Source: Streptomyces sp. MST-110588 (lineage in GTDB: Bacteria; Actinomycetota; Actinomycetes; Streptomycetales; Streptomycetaceae). Taken from it: DNA of 64,000 bases. The DNA lies in NCBI RefSeq assembly GCF_022695595.1, contig NZ_CP074380.1, positions 5,072,001 through 5,136,000 of the forward strand. The letters run 5' to 3'. The notes below the pieces were generated by a model. That model was not told where the DNA came from. It searched no databases and worked only from the letters and a program-made list of their open reading frames with translations. The translations under genes and the position numbers were made by a program. Positions 18,401 to 28,617 of the stretch are shown here, piece after piece (within the stretch, counting starts at the first letter, position 1; the number at the start of each line of letters is the position of its first letter).

Positions 18401-19435
18401 CGGGAGCGCTCCGGGGGCCGGGCACCTCGTACGGCGGGCTGTACGGGACGGCGGCGGTGCCCGGACCGGGGGAGCCGGTGCCCGTACCAGGAGCGGCCTT
18501 CATAGGGCGCGCGGAGGCACCGGACCCGGCGGCGGGCCCGGCCAAAGACCCGGGGGCGGAGCCCGAGGCGTACGGACCCGGCGCGGCCGACGCGACGTCA
18601 CGGGCGGTGCCGGCCGGGACCGGGGAGGCGGCGGAAGCGGGCCGCTCGTCGTGGGCGGCGGCCCGCATCCCGGGCAGCCCCGGGGCGGAACCGGAGGCGA
18701 AAGCCGTGGCGCGCCCCTCGGCGGTGCCGGGGACGGAATCATGAGCGGCGGAGACGGGGGAGACGCGGAGGTGGCCTTCACCGTCGGACGCGGCCGGCAG
18801 GGCCGGTTCCGGGACCGCGGGGGAGGACCGGAGGCACAGGGCGGACTCGCCGATGCGCAGCAGGGCCCCGAGGGCAGCGGGGCGGGCCGCTCGTCGATCT
18901 CCGTACCGTCCACGGAGGTGCCGTTGGTGGAACGCAGGTCGGCCACCAGCACCGAGCCGTCCGGTTCCAGTGTCACGGCGCAGTGCAGCCGGGAGACGTC
19001 CGGGTCGTCCAGCGGGACGTCCGCGTCGGCGGAGCGCCCGATGCGGATCTGGCCGCCGTGCAGGAGATGGACGCCGCCCGCGTCGGGACCCGAGACGACC
19101 TGGAGGCGGGCCGCCGCCTCGGGCAGGCCGTGCGCCGGGGCGGGGCCGGGGCCCTGGAGGGAGAGCACCGCGCCGTCGATCAGCGGCGGCTCACCGAGCG
19201 CGGCCCGCTGCGCGTCCAGCCGCTCGGCTCCCGCGTACAGGACCACGGGTCCGCTGCCGCCGGTGCCGGCGGCCCCGCCGCCGCTGCCGGTGTCCGCCGC
19301 GGATCCGGCCACGGCCGCGGCCAGACCTCCGGCGACCGCCGCGAGCGCCGTACCGGCGGGGGCCGTGACGAGCACGTCGCAGGCGCGCGTGGTGTGGCCG
19401 CTGCGCGGCCCGAGGACGGTCAGCCGGATCTGCAT
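15459..19435 (-). CDS. FHA-domain FtsK/SpoIIIE-type ATPase, interrupted by a single-base frameshift
   Basis: Read as one gene this encodes about 1325 aa. The N-terminus (ATG 19435, MQIRLTVLGP) leads to an FHA phosphothreonine-binding domain at about 110-190, with IRIGRSADADV, SRLHCAV and DLRSTNGT. One base is missing in a 4-base run (plus-strand cccc, 18866-18869). Restoring it reads PLPSGALLRIGESALCLR and joins the second frame, which continues to 15459. A Pro/Ala/Gly-rich linker of about 350 aa follows. Then comes an FtsK-like region with Walker A GGPGSGKTELL (about 16505-16550) and Walker B LFVLVDDFDAL (about 15925-15962). FHA plus FtsK modules recall EssC-type secretion ATPases, but no membrane segment is evident. 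It diverges from two Ser/Thr kinases. Confidence 0.82.
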
Positions 19436-20082
19436 CGCCGTCAACGGTCCCTTCTGCCCGGACGGTTCCGGCGGGGGCACCGCTTCCTCCCCCACCGCAC
19501 CCGGGCACGTCGGCACGTACAAGTCCCTGGTCCCACGTCGCGGCGGGAGCCCCGCGCCCCCTCCGCTTCCGTGCTGGATGCATCCTCGCACCTGCCGCTG
19601 ACAACACGCCCGCCGACCATCACTCAGTGATCTTGATTGGTCGGCTAAGGATGCAAAAGTGCCCGCTTCTATCCCATGAACGGCCTGTTTTCGATCACGA
19701 CTGTCGGTTCTGTGACTCGATGTGCACACAGCCCGAGGGCCGTACCGCGCACCGGCCGGGAGCCGACCGTGCGCCGACCGAGGGCGGTGACGTACCGGTG
19801 GAGCCCTCCGCATCCATCCCGGCGCCCGCCCCCGGTGACCGCCCCCGGCCATCACCTCCGGTAGTCACCCCTGATACCCGCTGATGGCCGCCCCCTGGCA
19901 ACCATCCGCCCCCACCGCGCGTCTTCCTCCCAGCCCCGCCCGCGACGCCCGGGTCCCGCCCGGCCTGTCCGGGCCGCAACCCGCTCGGCGGAACCAGGGG
20001 CGGCACTACAGTGGGGCGGACGGGCGACCACCCCGTCCACGGGGGCCCGGAGAAGTTGGATCACGACCAGGGAGCGCATGAC
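19436..20082. promoter_or_regulatory. 647-bp divergent intergenic region between the FHA-FtsK and kinase genes
   Basis: No gene is supported. The segment 19610-19760 is clearly less GC-rich than its surroundings and is the likely promoter zone for both directions. No operator was recognised. Confidence 0.4.
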
Positions 20083-21888
20083 GTGCGGCCGGTAGGCAGC
20101 AAGTACCTGCTTGAGGAGCCGCTCGGACGCGGCGCCACGGGCACCGTCTGGCGTGCCCGCCAGCGTGAGGCGGCGGGCGCCGAGGCCGCCGTGGCCGGAG
20201 AGCCCGGCGAGACCGTCGCGATCAAGGTCCTCAAGGAGGAGCTGGCGCACGACGCGGACGTGGTGATGCGCTTCCTGCGGGAGCGCTCCGTCCTGCTGCG
20301 CCTGACCCACCCGAACATCGTGCGGACCCGTGACCTGGTCGTCGAGGGCGATCTGCTGGCCCTGGTCATGGACCTGGTCGACGGCCCCGACCTGCACCGC
20401 TACCTGCGCGAGAACGGCCCGTTCAGCCCGGTCGCCGCCGCCCTGCTCACCGCGCAGATCGCCGACGCGCTCGCCGCCAGCCACGCCGACGGCGTCGTCC
20501 ACCGCGACCTGAAGCCCGCGAACGTACTGCTGGCCGGCGCGGACGGGGCCGGCGAGATGCACCCGATGCTGACCGACTTCGGCATCGCCCGGCTCGCGGA
20601 CTCGCCGGGGCTGACCCGTACCCACGAGTTCGTCGGCACCCCGGCCTATGTGGCGCCTGAGTCCGCCGAGGGCCGCCCGCAGACCTCCGCCGTGGACATC
20701 TACGGCGCCGGCATCCTTCTGTACGAGCTGGTCACCGGCCGGCCTCCCTTCGGGGGCGCGACGGCCCTGGAGGTGCTGCACCGCCACCTCAGCGAGGAGC
20801 CGCGCCGCCCCACCACCGTGCCCGAGCCGCTGTGGACGGTGATCGAGCGCTGTCTGCGCAAGGAGCCGGACGAGCGGCCCAGCGCGGAGAACCTGGCCCG
20901 CGCGCTGCGTACGGTCGCGGCGGGCGTCGGCGTGCACGCCACCCCGGCGCAGGCCGAGGCCGCGCTCGGCGTGGCCGCCCTGCTCGCTCCCGACCCGGCG
21001 CCCGCGCCGGTCCCGGGCACGGGCCTGGACGGCGGCGGCCACGGCACCGGCGACGCCGACCCCACGCAGGTGCTGCCGACCAACGCCGGTGCCGGCTCCT
21101 ACGACCCGGCGGCGGCGACCAGTGTGCTGCCCTCGACCCAGGGACAGAACGGTCACGGCGGGCCCGGCGGCCCGAACGCCGACCCGACCCAGGTGCTGCC
21201 CGCGGGCTCCGGCCCCGGGGCGCGCGACCAGGGTTACGGGCCCGGCGGCCCGGACGCCGACCCGACCCGCGCCATGCCGCCCGTACCGCCGGGGCCGCCC
21301 GGGAACGGCCAGCCTCAGGGGCCGCATCCGTGGGAGTCCCAGATGCGTGCCGCGCGCGACCGCAACGAGCAGACGCAGATGCAGTACCTGGACCCCGACC
21401 AGGACCCGCTGCGCCGTCGGCCGCACCGCAGGCCCGCGCCACAGCCCCAGCAGCAGCCTCAGCCGTCGCAGCCCCAGCAGCTTCCGCCCCGGCGGCCCCA
21501 GCAGCAACAGCTCCCGCAGTACCAGCAGCAGGCGCCGGCGCCGTACGTACCGCCGCACCAGCCGCCACAGCAGCCCCAGCGGCGTCAGCAGCCACCCCAG
21601 CAGCCGCCGCCGCAGCGGTACGAGCCGCAGCGCCCGCCCGCGCCGGAGCCCAGGCCGCGCCGCGAGCCGCGGCAGCGCAGCGCCAACCCGATGCGCATCC
21701 CGGGCCTGGGGTGCCTCAAGGGCTGTCTGTTCACGCTGCTCATCCTCTTTGTGGCGAGCTGGCTGATCTGGGAGCTCACCCCGCTCCAGGAGTGGATCGG
21801 GACGACCAAGAGCTTCTTCGCGCAGATTGGCGACATCATCGGCAAGGTGCGTGACTTCGTCGACAGCTTCACGGGCTCGGGCAAGTAA
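20083..21888 (+). CDS. pkaA: membrane Ser/Thr protein kinase (PkaA-like)
   Basis: A 601-aa Hanks-type kinase. The Gly-rich loop LGRGATGTVW is at about 15-24 and the catalytic loop HRDLKPANVLL at about 141. DFGIA is near 165 and GTPAYVAPE near 186. The region 300-540 is low complexity, first Gly/Pro/Asp and then very rich in Pro and Gln. A single transmembrane segment (LFTLLILFVASWLIWEL, about 548-565) leaves a short C-terminal tail outside. GTG 20083 was chosen because GGGAG precedes it and VRPVGSKYLLEEPLGRG is the usual start of this group. It lies before a second kinase and opposite the FHA protein, a possible phospho-target reader. Orthology to pkaA is inferred from arrangement and the PQ-rich region. 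Confidence 0.87.
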   Translation: MRPVGSKYLLEEPLGRGATGTVWRARQREAAGAEAAVAGEPGETVAIKVLKEELAHDADVVMRFLRERSVLLRLTHPNIVRTRDLVVEGDLLALVMDLVDGPDLHRYLRENGPFSPVAAALLTAQIADALAASHADGVVHRDLKPANVLLAGADGAGEMHPMLTDFGIARLADSPGLTRTHEFVGTPAYVAPESAEGRPQTSAVDIYGAGILLYELVTGRPPFGGATALEVLHRHLSEEPRRPTTVPEPLWTVIERCLRKEPDERPSAENLARALRTVAAGVGVHATPAQAEAALGVAALLAPDPAPAPVPGTGLDGGGHGTGDADPTQVLPTNAGAGSYDPAAATSVLPSTQGQNGHGGPGGPNADPTQVLPAGSGPGARDQGYGPGGPDADPTRAMPPVPPGPPGNGQPQGPHPWESQMRAARDRNEQTQMQYLDPDQDPLRRRPHRRPAPQPQQQPQPSQPQQLPPRRPQQQQLPQYQQQAPAPYVPPHQPPQQPQRRQQPPQQPPPQRYEPQRPPAPEPRPRREPRQRSANPMRIPGLGCLKGCLFTLLILFVASWLIWELTPLQEWIGTTKSFFAQIGDIIGKVRDFVDSFTGSGK

Positions 21889-22210
21889 CCGGGCGTTGAG
21901 CGACGGCCCGGGCCGTCGGGCGTCCGGCGGTGACGGCGGTCCGGCCTGGCTCGGCCCGGCCCGGCAGCCCGGCGTCCGGCGGCGCATGCCCGTACGGCAG
22001 CGGGAAAAGCCAGGTGAGTGGCCCTTCGGTGTCCCGGAGGGCCACTTCGGCAAACGACCTTGGCGATTTGTCGACTTACAAGGGCGATTTCGCCCACAGA
22101 AGTGAAGGATGACGCCATCCTGGGCACCGAACCCCCTGGCACCCGCGTAGCTTTGACGCCAACTTCAGCCCTCTGGGAACACTCGGCGGGCCCGACACGT
22201 CGGAGCAGAC
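21889..22210. other. 322-bp spacer between the two kinase genes
   Basis: No gene is supported. The stretch around 22050-22100 is AT-richer, with the octamer GGCGATTT twice, and is the likely promoter of the second kinase. Confidence 0.35.
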
Positions 22211-23605
<1,395 letters not shown>

Positions 23606-23835
23606 CCGTCCGGCCGCCTGTCCCGCCGGCTGCCTGTCCGTCCGGCCGTCTGTCCCGCCGGCCGCCGACCGTCCGCCGCCTGTCCGGCCGGTCGACGTCC
23701 CAGCGTCCTTCGAGCGCGCCCCGGGCACCCCGGTGCCGTCCCGGACCCGCCGGGACGGTACGCGCCGGGCGGGTCCGGCGGGCTGCGCCGTGAGGGCAGG
23801 GGCGGGGATGCGGCGGCAGCCGTTAGGCTGGGTGC

Positions 23836-24942
<1,107 letters not shown>

Positions 24943-24955
24943 CCCACATACGCCG

Positions 24956-24989
24956 AAACAACTGCCGTATCCCGTACGGCAGTTGTTTT
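24956..24989 (+). terminator. intrinsic terminator of prfB
   Basis: A 14-bp perfect stem (24956-24969 with 24975-24988) has a 5-nt loop and TTTT at the end, starting 14 nt after the prfB stop. Confidence 0.9.
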
Positions 24990-25005
24990 GTGCTGTCGTG
25001 GTTTG

Positions 25006-25029
25006 GTCACAGTCGTACGTCCATGTGAC
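25006..25029. promoter_or_regulatory. GTCACA-N12-TGTGAC dyad upstream of the sORF/LAETG operon
   Basis: Perfect 6-bp arms at 25006-25011 and 25024-25029 lie about 80 bp before the sORF start. The arm orientation is opposite to a CRP site, so the binding protein is unknown. Confidence 0.4.
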
Positions 25030-25110
25030 TGCCAACTCCCCACAATTCGGGCATCAAGCCTTTATTCGAGCTTGACGGAGTTGTGAGAACTGGGAAGGGT
25101 GGAGCGCGGC

Positions 25111-25257
25111 ATGCGTATGTCTGGGGCGCGTGTGAACGGGGAGACGAGTGGTCCGCCGATCCGGCGGGACTGCGACTCGGGTATTCCCGCATCGGCCGTG
25201 GCCCCGTACAGCGATGCTCCATTGACGAGTACAGCTACTGGGGGTAGCAGCACATGA
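25111..25257 (+). CDS. 48-aa small ORF translationally coupled to the LAETG surface protein
   Basis: ATG 25111 follows GGAG with 6-7 nt spacing and opens 48 codons starting MRMSGARVNGE and ending TATGGSST. The TGA (25255-25257) overlaps the ATG of the surface protein (25254-25256) as ATGA, so ribosomes could pass directly between them. The peptide has no signal sequence, no membrane segment and one Cys. It matches no family I recognise. It could be a leader peptide setting expression of the downstream gene or a functional small protein. It lies downstream of the dyad at 25006-25029. Confidence 0.55.
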   Translation: MRMSGARVNGETSGPPIRRDCDSGIPASAVAPYSDAPLTSTATGGSST

Positions 25258-26174
25258 CAAAGAAGACGCGGCTGCGCGTGGCGCGCATTGCGGCCAGTGC
25301 GGTGATCGCGGCCGGTGCGTCGCTCACCGCGGCCGGTGCCGCCTCCGCGGTCGGCCAGACCGGTGGTACGGGTTCGGACGGCGGCCTGATCGGTGGCATC
25401 TTCGGTGACGGCAGCAGCGACGGCAGCACCAACGGTGGCACCGCCGAAGGCACCGACAGCGGCGGCACCGACGCCGGTACGGACGGCAGCCTGATCCAGG
25501 GCCCCGACGGCGGCACCGACACCAACGGTCCCTCGACCAACGGTGGCAATGGCAACGGCGGTAACGACGGCGGCAACGGCAATGCCGGCGGTAACGGTAA
25601 CGCCGGTGGCAATGGCAACGGCGGTAACGACGGCGGCAACGGTAACGCCGGCGGTAACGGCAATGCCGGTGGTAACGGCAACGGCGGTAACGACGGCGGC
25701 AACGGCAATGCCGGCGGTAACGGTAACGCCGGTGGCAATGGCAACGGCGGTAACGACGGCGGCAACGGCAATGCCGGCGGTAACGGTAACGCCGGTGGCA
25801 ATGGCAACGGCGGTAACGACGGCGGCAACGGCAATGCCGGCGGTAACGGTAACGCCGGTGGCAATGGCAACGGCGGCAATGGCGGCCACGGTGGCGGCGG
25901 CAACTCCGGCGGCACCACCGACGGCGGCAGCACCGGCGACGGCACCGGCACGGACAACGCCGGCAGCAAGCCGGTCGAGCAGCCCGGCAAGGGCAAGGAG
26001 CAGATCGTCAGCACGCCGGGCGAGTCCAAGCAGCAGGCCAAGGGCGAGCTGGCCGAGACCGGTGCTTCCGGTACGACCTTCCTGCTCGTCGGCGCGGCCA
26101 CGATGATCGCCGGTGGTATCGGCTTCCGCCTGATGCCGCGCTTCATCAACAACCGCGGCGGCGCGGCGGCCTGA
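25254..26174 (+). CDS. sortase-anchored (LAETG) repeat-rich surface protein
   Basis: A 306-aa exported protein. Residues 1-32 are a Sec signal (KKTRLRVARI, hydrophobic core, AASA). The mature part is almost only Gly, Asn, Asp, Thr and Ala. It contains five copies of a 21-aa unit (GGNGNGGNDGGNGNAGGNGNA) at about 97-201, plus a partial copy. Near the C-terminus ELAETG is a class E sortase motif (LAXTG), followed by a hydrophobic helix and a basic tail ending PRFINNRGG. It should therefore be covalently linked to peptidoglycan. GGGGG precedes the ATG, and translation is likely coupled to the 48-aa ORF. The function of the Gly-Asn stalk is unknown; no binding domain is visible. Confidence 0.85.
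   Translation: MTKKTRLRVARIAASAVIAAGASLTAAGAASAVGQTGGTGSDGGLIGGIFGDGSSDGSTNGGTAEGTDSGGTDAGTDGSLIQGPDGGTDTNGPSTNGGNGNGGNDGGNGNAGGNGNAGGNGNGGNDGGNGNAGGNGNAGGNGNGGNDGGNGNAGGNGNAGGNGNGGNDGGNGNAGGNGNAGGNGNGGNDGGNGNAGGNGNAGGNGNGGNGGHGGGGNSGGTTDGGSTGDGTGTDNAGSKPVEQPGKGKEQIVSTPGESKQQAKGELAETGASGTTFLLVGAATMIAGGIGFRLMPRFINNRGGAAA
25542..25878 (+). repeat. 63-bp tandem repeats (five copies plus a partial) in the LAETG gene
   Basis: Units of 63 bp begin at 25542, 25605, 25668, 25731 and 25794, with a partial copy from 25857. Copies differ only at a few wobble positions. The period is a multiple of 3 and keeps the frame. Confidence 0.9.
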
Positions 26175-26289
26175 CACCGTCTACGTACCTGGCGTGACGG
26201 CGACGCCCCGGCGCGCCGTCACGTCCGTACGGACCCGGACAGACGCCACAGTCACAGGTACGGGTACAGGTACAGCCACAGGTACACGG

Positions 26290-26327
26290 CAGGGGCCCGG
26301 AGTGCACGAGCGCACTCCGGGCCCCTG
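26290..26327. terminator. strong bidirectional terminator
   Basis: A 16-bp perfect stem (26290-26305 with 26312-26327) has a 6-nt loop. It lies between the LAETG gene and the convergent zinc-ribbon gene. A 17-bp tandem duplication (26374-26390 and 26391-26407) lies just beyond. Confidence 0.85.
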
Positions 26328-26440
26328 TTCGCGTACGTGCGCTCCGCTGCCCTGTCGGTCCCGGCGGCCCCGTCTCCGTCAGCCCGTAGGCTCCGTCAGC
26401 CCGTAGGCTCCACGCTCCCGCGGTGTCGCGGCTCCGGTGA

Positions 26441-26635
26441 CTACGCGGCCTGGTGCAGCAGCACGGCCAGCGCGACCAGCGCCACCAGCAGCACCGCCAG
26501 CGCCGCGGGCGTGAGCTGCCCGAAGATTCCGCCTTCCTGGTGCTGCAGCCGTTCCCTGCTCGCCCGGCACACAGGGCAGCGGCCCTCACTCACAGGGGCC
26601 GCGCAGTTGGCGCACACCAGTCGGTCGTACGTCAT
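26441..26635 (-). CDS. 64-aa zinc-ribbon membrane protein
   Basis: ATG 26635 follows a near-perfect AAGGAGGT ribosome-binding site. The peptide starts MTYDRLVCANCAAPV and has a second CPVC pair at about 20-23, so it forms a rubredoxin-type four-Cys zinc knuckle. The C-terminal half is one hydrophobic helix (TPAALAVLLVALVALAVLL) that would anchor it in the membrane with the zinc ribbon inside. It is divergent from ftsE across about 300 bp and convergent with the LAETG gene. No function is known to me. Confidence 0.72.
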   Translation of the reverse strand: MTYDRLVCANCAAPVSEGRCPVCRASRERLQHQEGGIFGQLTPAALAVLLVALVALAVLLHQAA

Positions 26636-26939
26636 GCGACCTCCTTCTCGACAGCGCCAACGCACCGGGGACCGTATTCGTTCCCCTACCACTGTGCCAG
26701 CTCCCGGGCCATTCGGCGCGCCCTGTGGAACGCCGGCGGGAAGTGGAGGGATGCTGTGGGCGCCGATACCGCCCAAGAGCCGGAATGTGCTGGATTTGTC
26801 CCCCTAGGGGCCGTGAATAAACGCACCAACCCCGGACGGCGACTGCGCCGTCGCGCGAGGTTCGCGTATGGTCACGCTCACCGACGGGAGCCGCCAGCCG
26901 GCATCCCGTGCCGCTACCCAGGTCGACCGTGGTGCATCA
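26636..26939. promoter_or_regulatory. intergenic region upstream of ftsE
   Basis: A 304-bp divergent spacer with an AT-richer patch at 26785-26835 (gaatgtgctggatttg). A small ccccctagggg dyad lies there too. It is the likely ftsE promoter zone; no exact promoter is assigned. Confidence 0.35.
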
Positions 26940-27629
26940 GTGATCCGATTCGACAACGTCTCCAAGACCTACCCGAAGCAGAACCGCCCCGCCCTCAGGG
27001 ATGTCTCCCTGGAGATCGAGCGCGGTGAGTTCGTCTTCCTGGTGGGCTCCTCGGGCTCCGGCAAGTCCACCTTCCTGCGCCTGCTCCTGCGGGAGGAACG
27101 CGCCAGCCATGGTGCCGTACACGTGCTGGGGAAGGACCTCGCCAAGCTCTCCAACTGGAAGGTCCCGCACATGCGGCGCCAGCTCGGCACGGTCTTCCAG
27201 GACTTCCGCCTGCTCCCCAACAAGACCGTCGGGCAGAACGTCGCCTTCGCGCTGGAAGTCATCGGCAAGCCGCGCGGCCAGATCCGCAAGACCGTTCCCG
27301 AGGTCCTGGACCTCGTGGGCCTGGGCGGCAAGGAGGACCGGATGCCGGGCGAGCTGTCCGGTGGTGAGCAGCAGCGCGTCGCCATCGCCCGTGCGTTCGT
27401 CAACCGCCCGCTGCTGCTCATCGCGGACGAGCCGACCGGCAACCTCGACCCGCAGACCTCCGTGGGCATCATGAAGCTGCTGGACCGGATCAACCGGACC
27501 GGTACGACGGTGGTCATGGCCACCCACGACCAGCAGATCGTCGACCAGATGCGCAAGCGGGTCATGGAACTTGAGAAGGGCCGGCTCGTACGCGACCAGT
27601 CACGCGGCGTGTACGGCTACCAGCACTGA
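26940..27629 (+). CDS. ftsE: cell-division ABC ATPase FtsE
   Basis: A 229-aa ATPase that with FtsX forms the membrane complex controlling peptidoglycan hydrolases at division sites. Walker A is GSSGSGKST and the signature LSGGEQQR. Walker B is [12 protein letters not shown] and the switch His is in ATHDQ. GTG 26940 gives the standard FtsE start [12 protein letters not shown]. An in-frame ATG at 26868 would add 24 aa and has a weak AGG upstream, so the longer form cannot be excluded. ftsX follows 9 bp later. Confidence 0.95.
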   Translation: MIRFDNVSKTYPKQNRPALRDVSLEIERGEFVFLVGSSGSGKSTFLRLLLREERASHGAVHVLGKDLAKLSNWKVPHMRRQLGTVFQDFRLLPNKTVGQNVAFALEVIGKPRGQIRKTVPEVLDLVGLGGKEDRMPGELSGGEQQRVAIARAFVNRPLLLIADEPTGNLDPQTSVGIMKLLDRINRTGTTVVMATHDQQIVDQMRKRVMELEKGRLVRDQSRGVYGYQH

Positions 27630-27638
27630 AAGGACGCC

Positions 27639-28550
27639 ATGCGCGCCCAGTTCGTCCTGTCGGAGATCGGCGTCGGTCTCCGCCGCAACCTCACGATGAC
27701 CTTCGCGGTCATCGTCTCCGTGGCCCTCTCGCTCGGCCTGTTCGGCGCCTCGCTGCTGATGCGCGACCAGGTCGACTCGATGAAGGGCTATTGGTACGAC
27801 AAGGTCAACGTCTCCATCTTCTTCTGCAACAAGAACGCGGCCGTCACCGGCGGCAAGTGCGCCAAGGGCGCGGCCACCGAGCAGCAGAAGCAGGCCGTCA
27901 AGGCGGAACTGGACCGGCTGCCGCTCGTGGAGAGCGTGCAGTACGAGTCCAGCGACCAGGCGTACAAGCACTACAAGGAGCAGTTCGGCGACACCCCGAT
28001 CGCCGGGCTGGTCACCCCTGACCAGCTCCCCGAGTCCTACCGGGTCAAGCTCAAGGACCCGACGAAGTTCACGGTGATCAGTACGGCGTTCTCCGGGCGG
28101 CCCGGGGTCCAGGAGGTGCAGGACCAGGAGGCGGTGGTCAGACCTCTGTTCAACCTGCTGAACGGCATGAACGTGGCCGCGTTGTGCGTGATGGGCCTGA
28201 TGCTGGTGGTTGCGCTGATGCTGATCGTCAACACCGTGCGGGTCTCGGCGTTCAGCCGAAGGCGGGAGACCGGCATCATGCGGCTGGTGGGTGCCTCCAG
28301 CTTCTACATCCAGATGCCGTTCATCCTGGAGGCCGCCATCGCCGGCTTCCTGGGCGCGGTGTTCGCCTGCGTGCTGATCGTCGGCGGCAAGGCCGTCCTG
28401 GTCAACCAGTGGCTGGCGGAGCGGATCAAGGTGATCAACTTCATTGGCTGGGACTCGGTGGTGGCGGTGCTCCCGCTGGTGCTGCTGATCGGTCTGTTGA
28501 TGCCGGCGCTCGCCGCGTTCTTCGCGCTCCGCAAGTACCTCAAGGTGTGA
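27639..28550 (+). CDS. ftsX: cell-division membrane protein FtsX
   Basis: A 303-aa inner-membrane partner of FtsE. The N-terminal cytoplasmic helix (MRAQFVLSEIGVGLRRNL) and first transmembrane segment are followed by an extracellular domain. There IFFCNKNAAV and GGKCAKG place two Cys for a disulfide. Three more membrane segments follow (about 180-300), with the FtsX pattern RRRETGIMRLVGAS between them. In related actinobacteria the external domain activates NlpC/P60-type hydrolases. Cotranscribed with ftsE; a terminator follows 12 bp after the stop. Confidence 0.95.
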   Translation: MRAQFVLSEIGVGLRRNLTMTFAVIVSVALSLGLFGASLLMRDQVDSMKGYWYDKVNVSIFFCNKNAAVTGGKCAKGAATEQQKQAVKAELDRLPLVESVQYESSDQAYKHYKEQFGDTPIAGLVTPDQLPESYRVKLKDPTKFTVISTAFSGRPGVQEVQDQEAVVRPLFNLLNGMNVAALCVMGLMLVVALMLIVNTVRVSAFSRRRETGIMRLVGASSFYIQMPFILEAAIAGFLGAVFACVLIVGGKAVLVNQWLAERIKVINFIGWDSVVAVLPLVLLIGLLMPALAAFFALRKYLKV

Positions 28551-28562
28551 CGTACGCCTAGG

Positions 28563-28600
28563 GCGCCGTACGGTCAACTCCCCGTACGGCGCTTCTTTCT
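28563..28600 (+). terminator. intrinsic terminator of ftsEX
   Basis: An 11-bp perfect stem (28563-28573 with 28582-28592) has an 8-nt loop and is followed by ttctttct. Confidence 0.85.
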
Positions 28601-28617
28601 GGCCTAGACTCACCGGC

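Noticed and set aside
25006..25029. CRP binding site
   Set aside because: The arms are GTCACA then TGTGAC, the reverse of a CRP site; kept only as an unassigned dyad.
25542..25878. CRISPR array
   Set aside because: The 63-bp repeats are contiguous, without unique spacers, and encode protein in frame.
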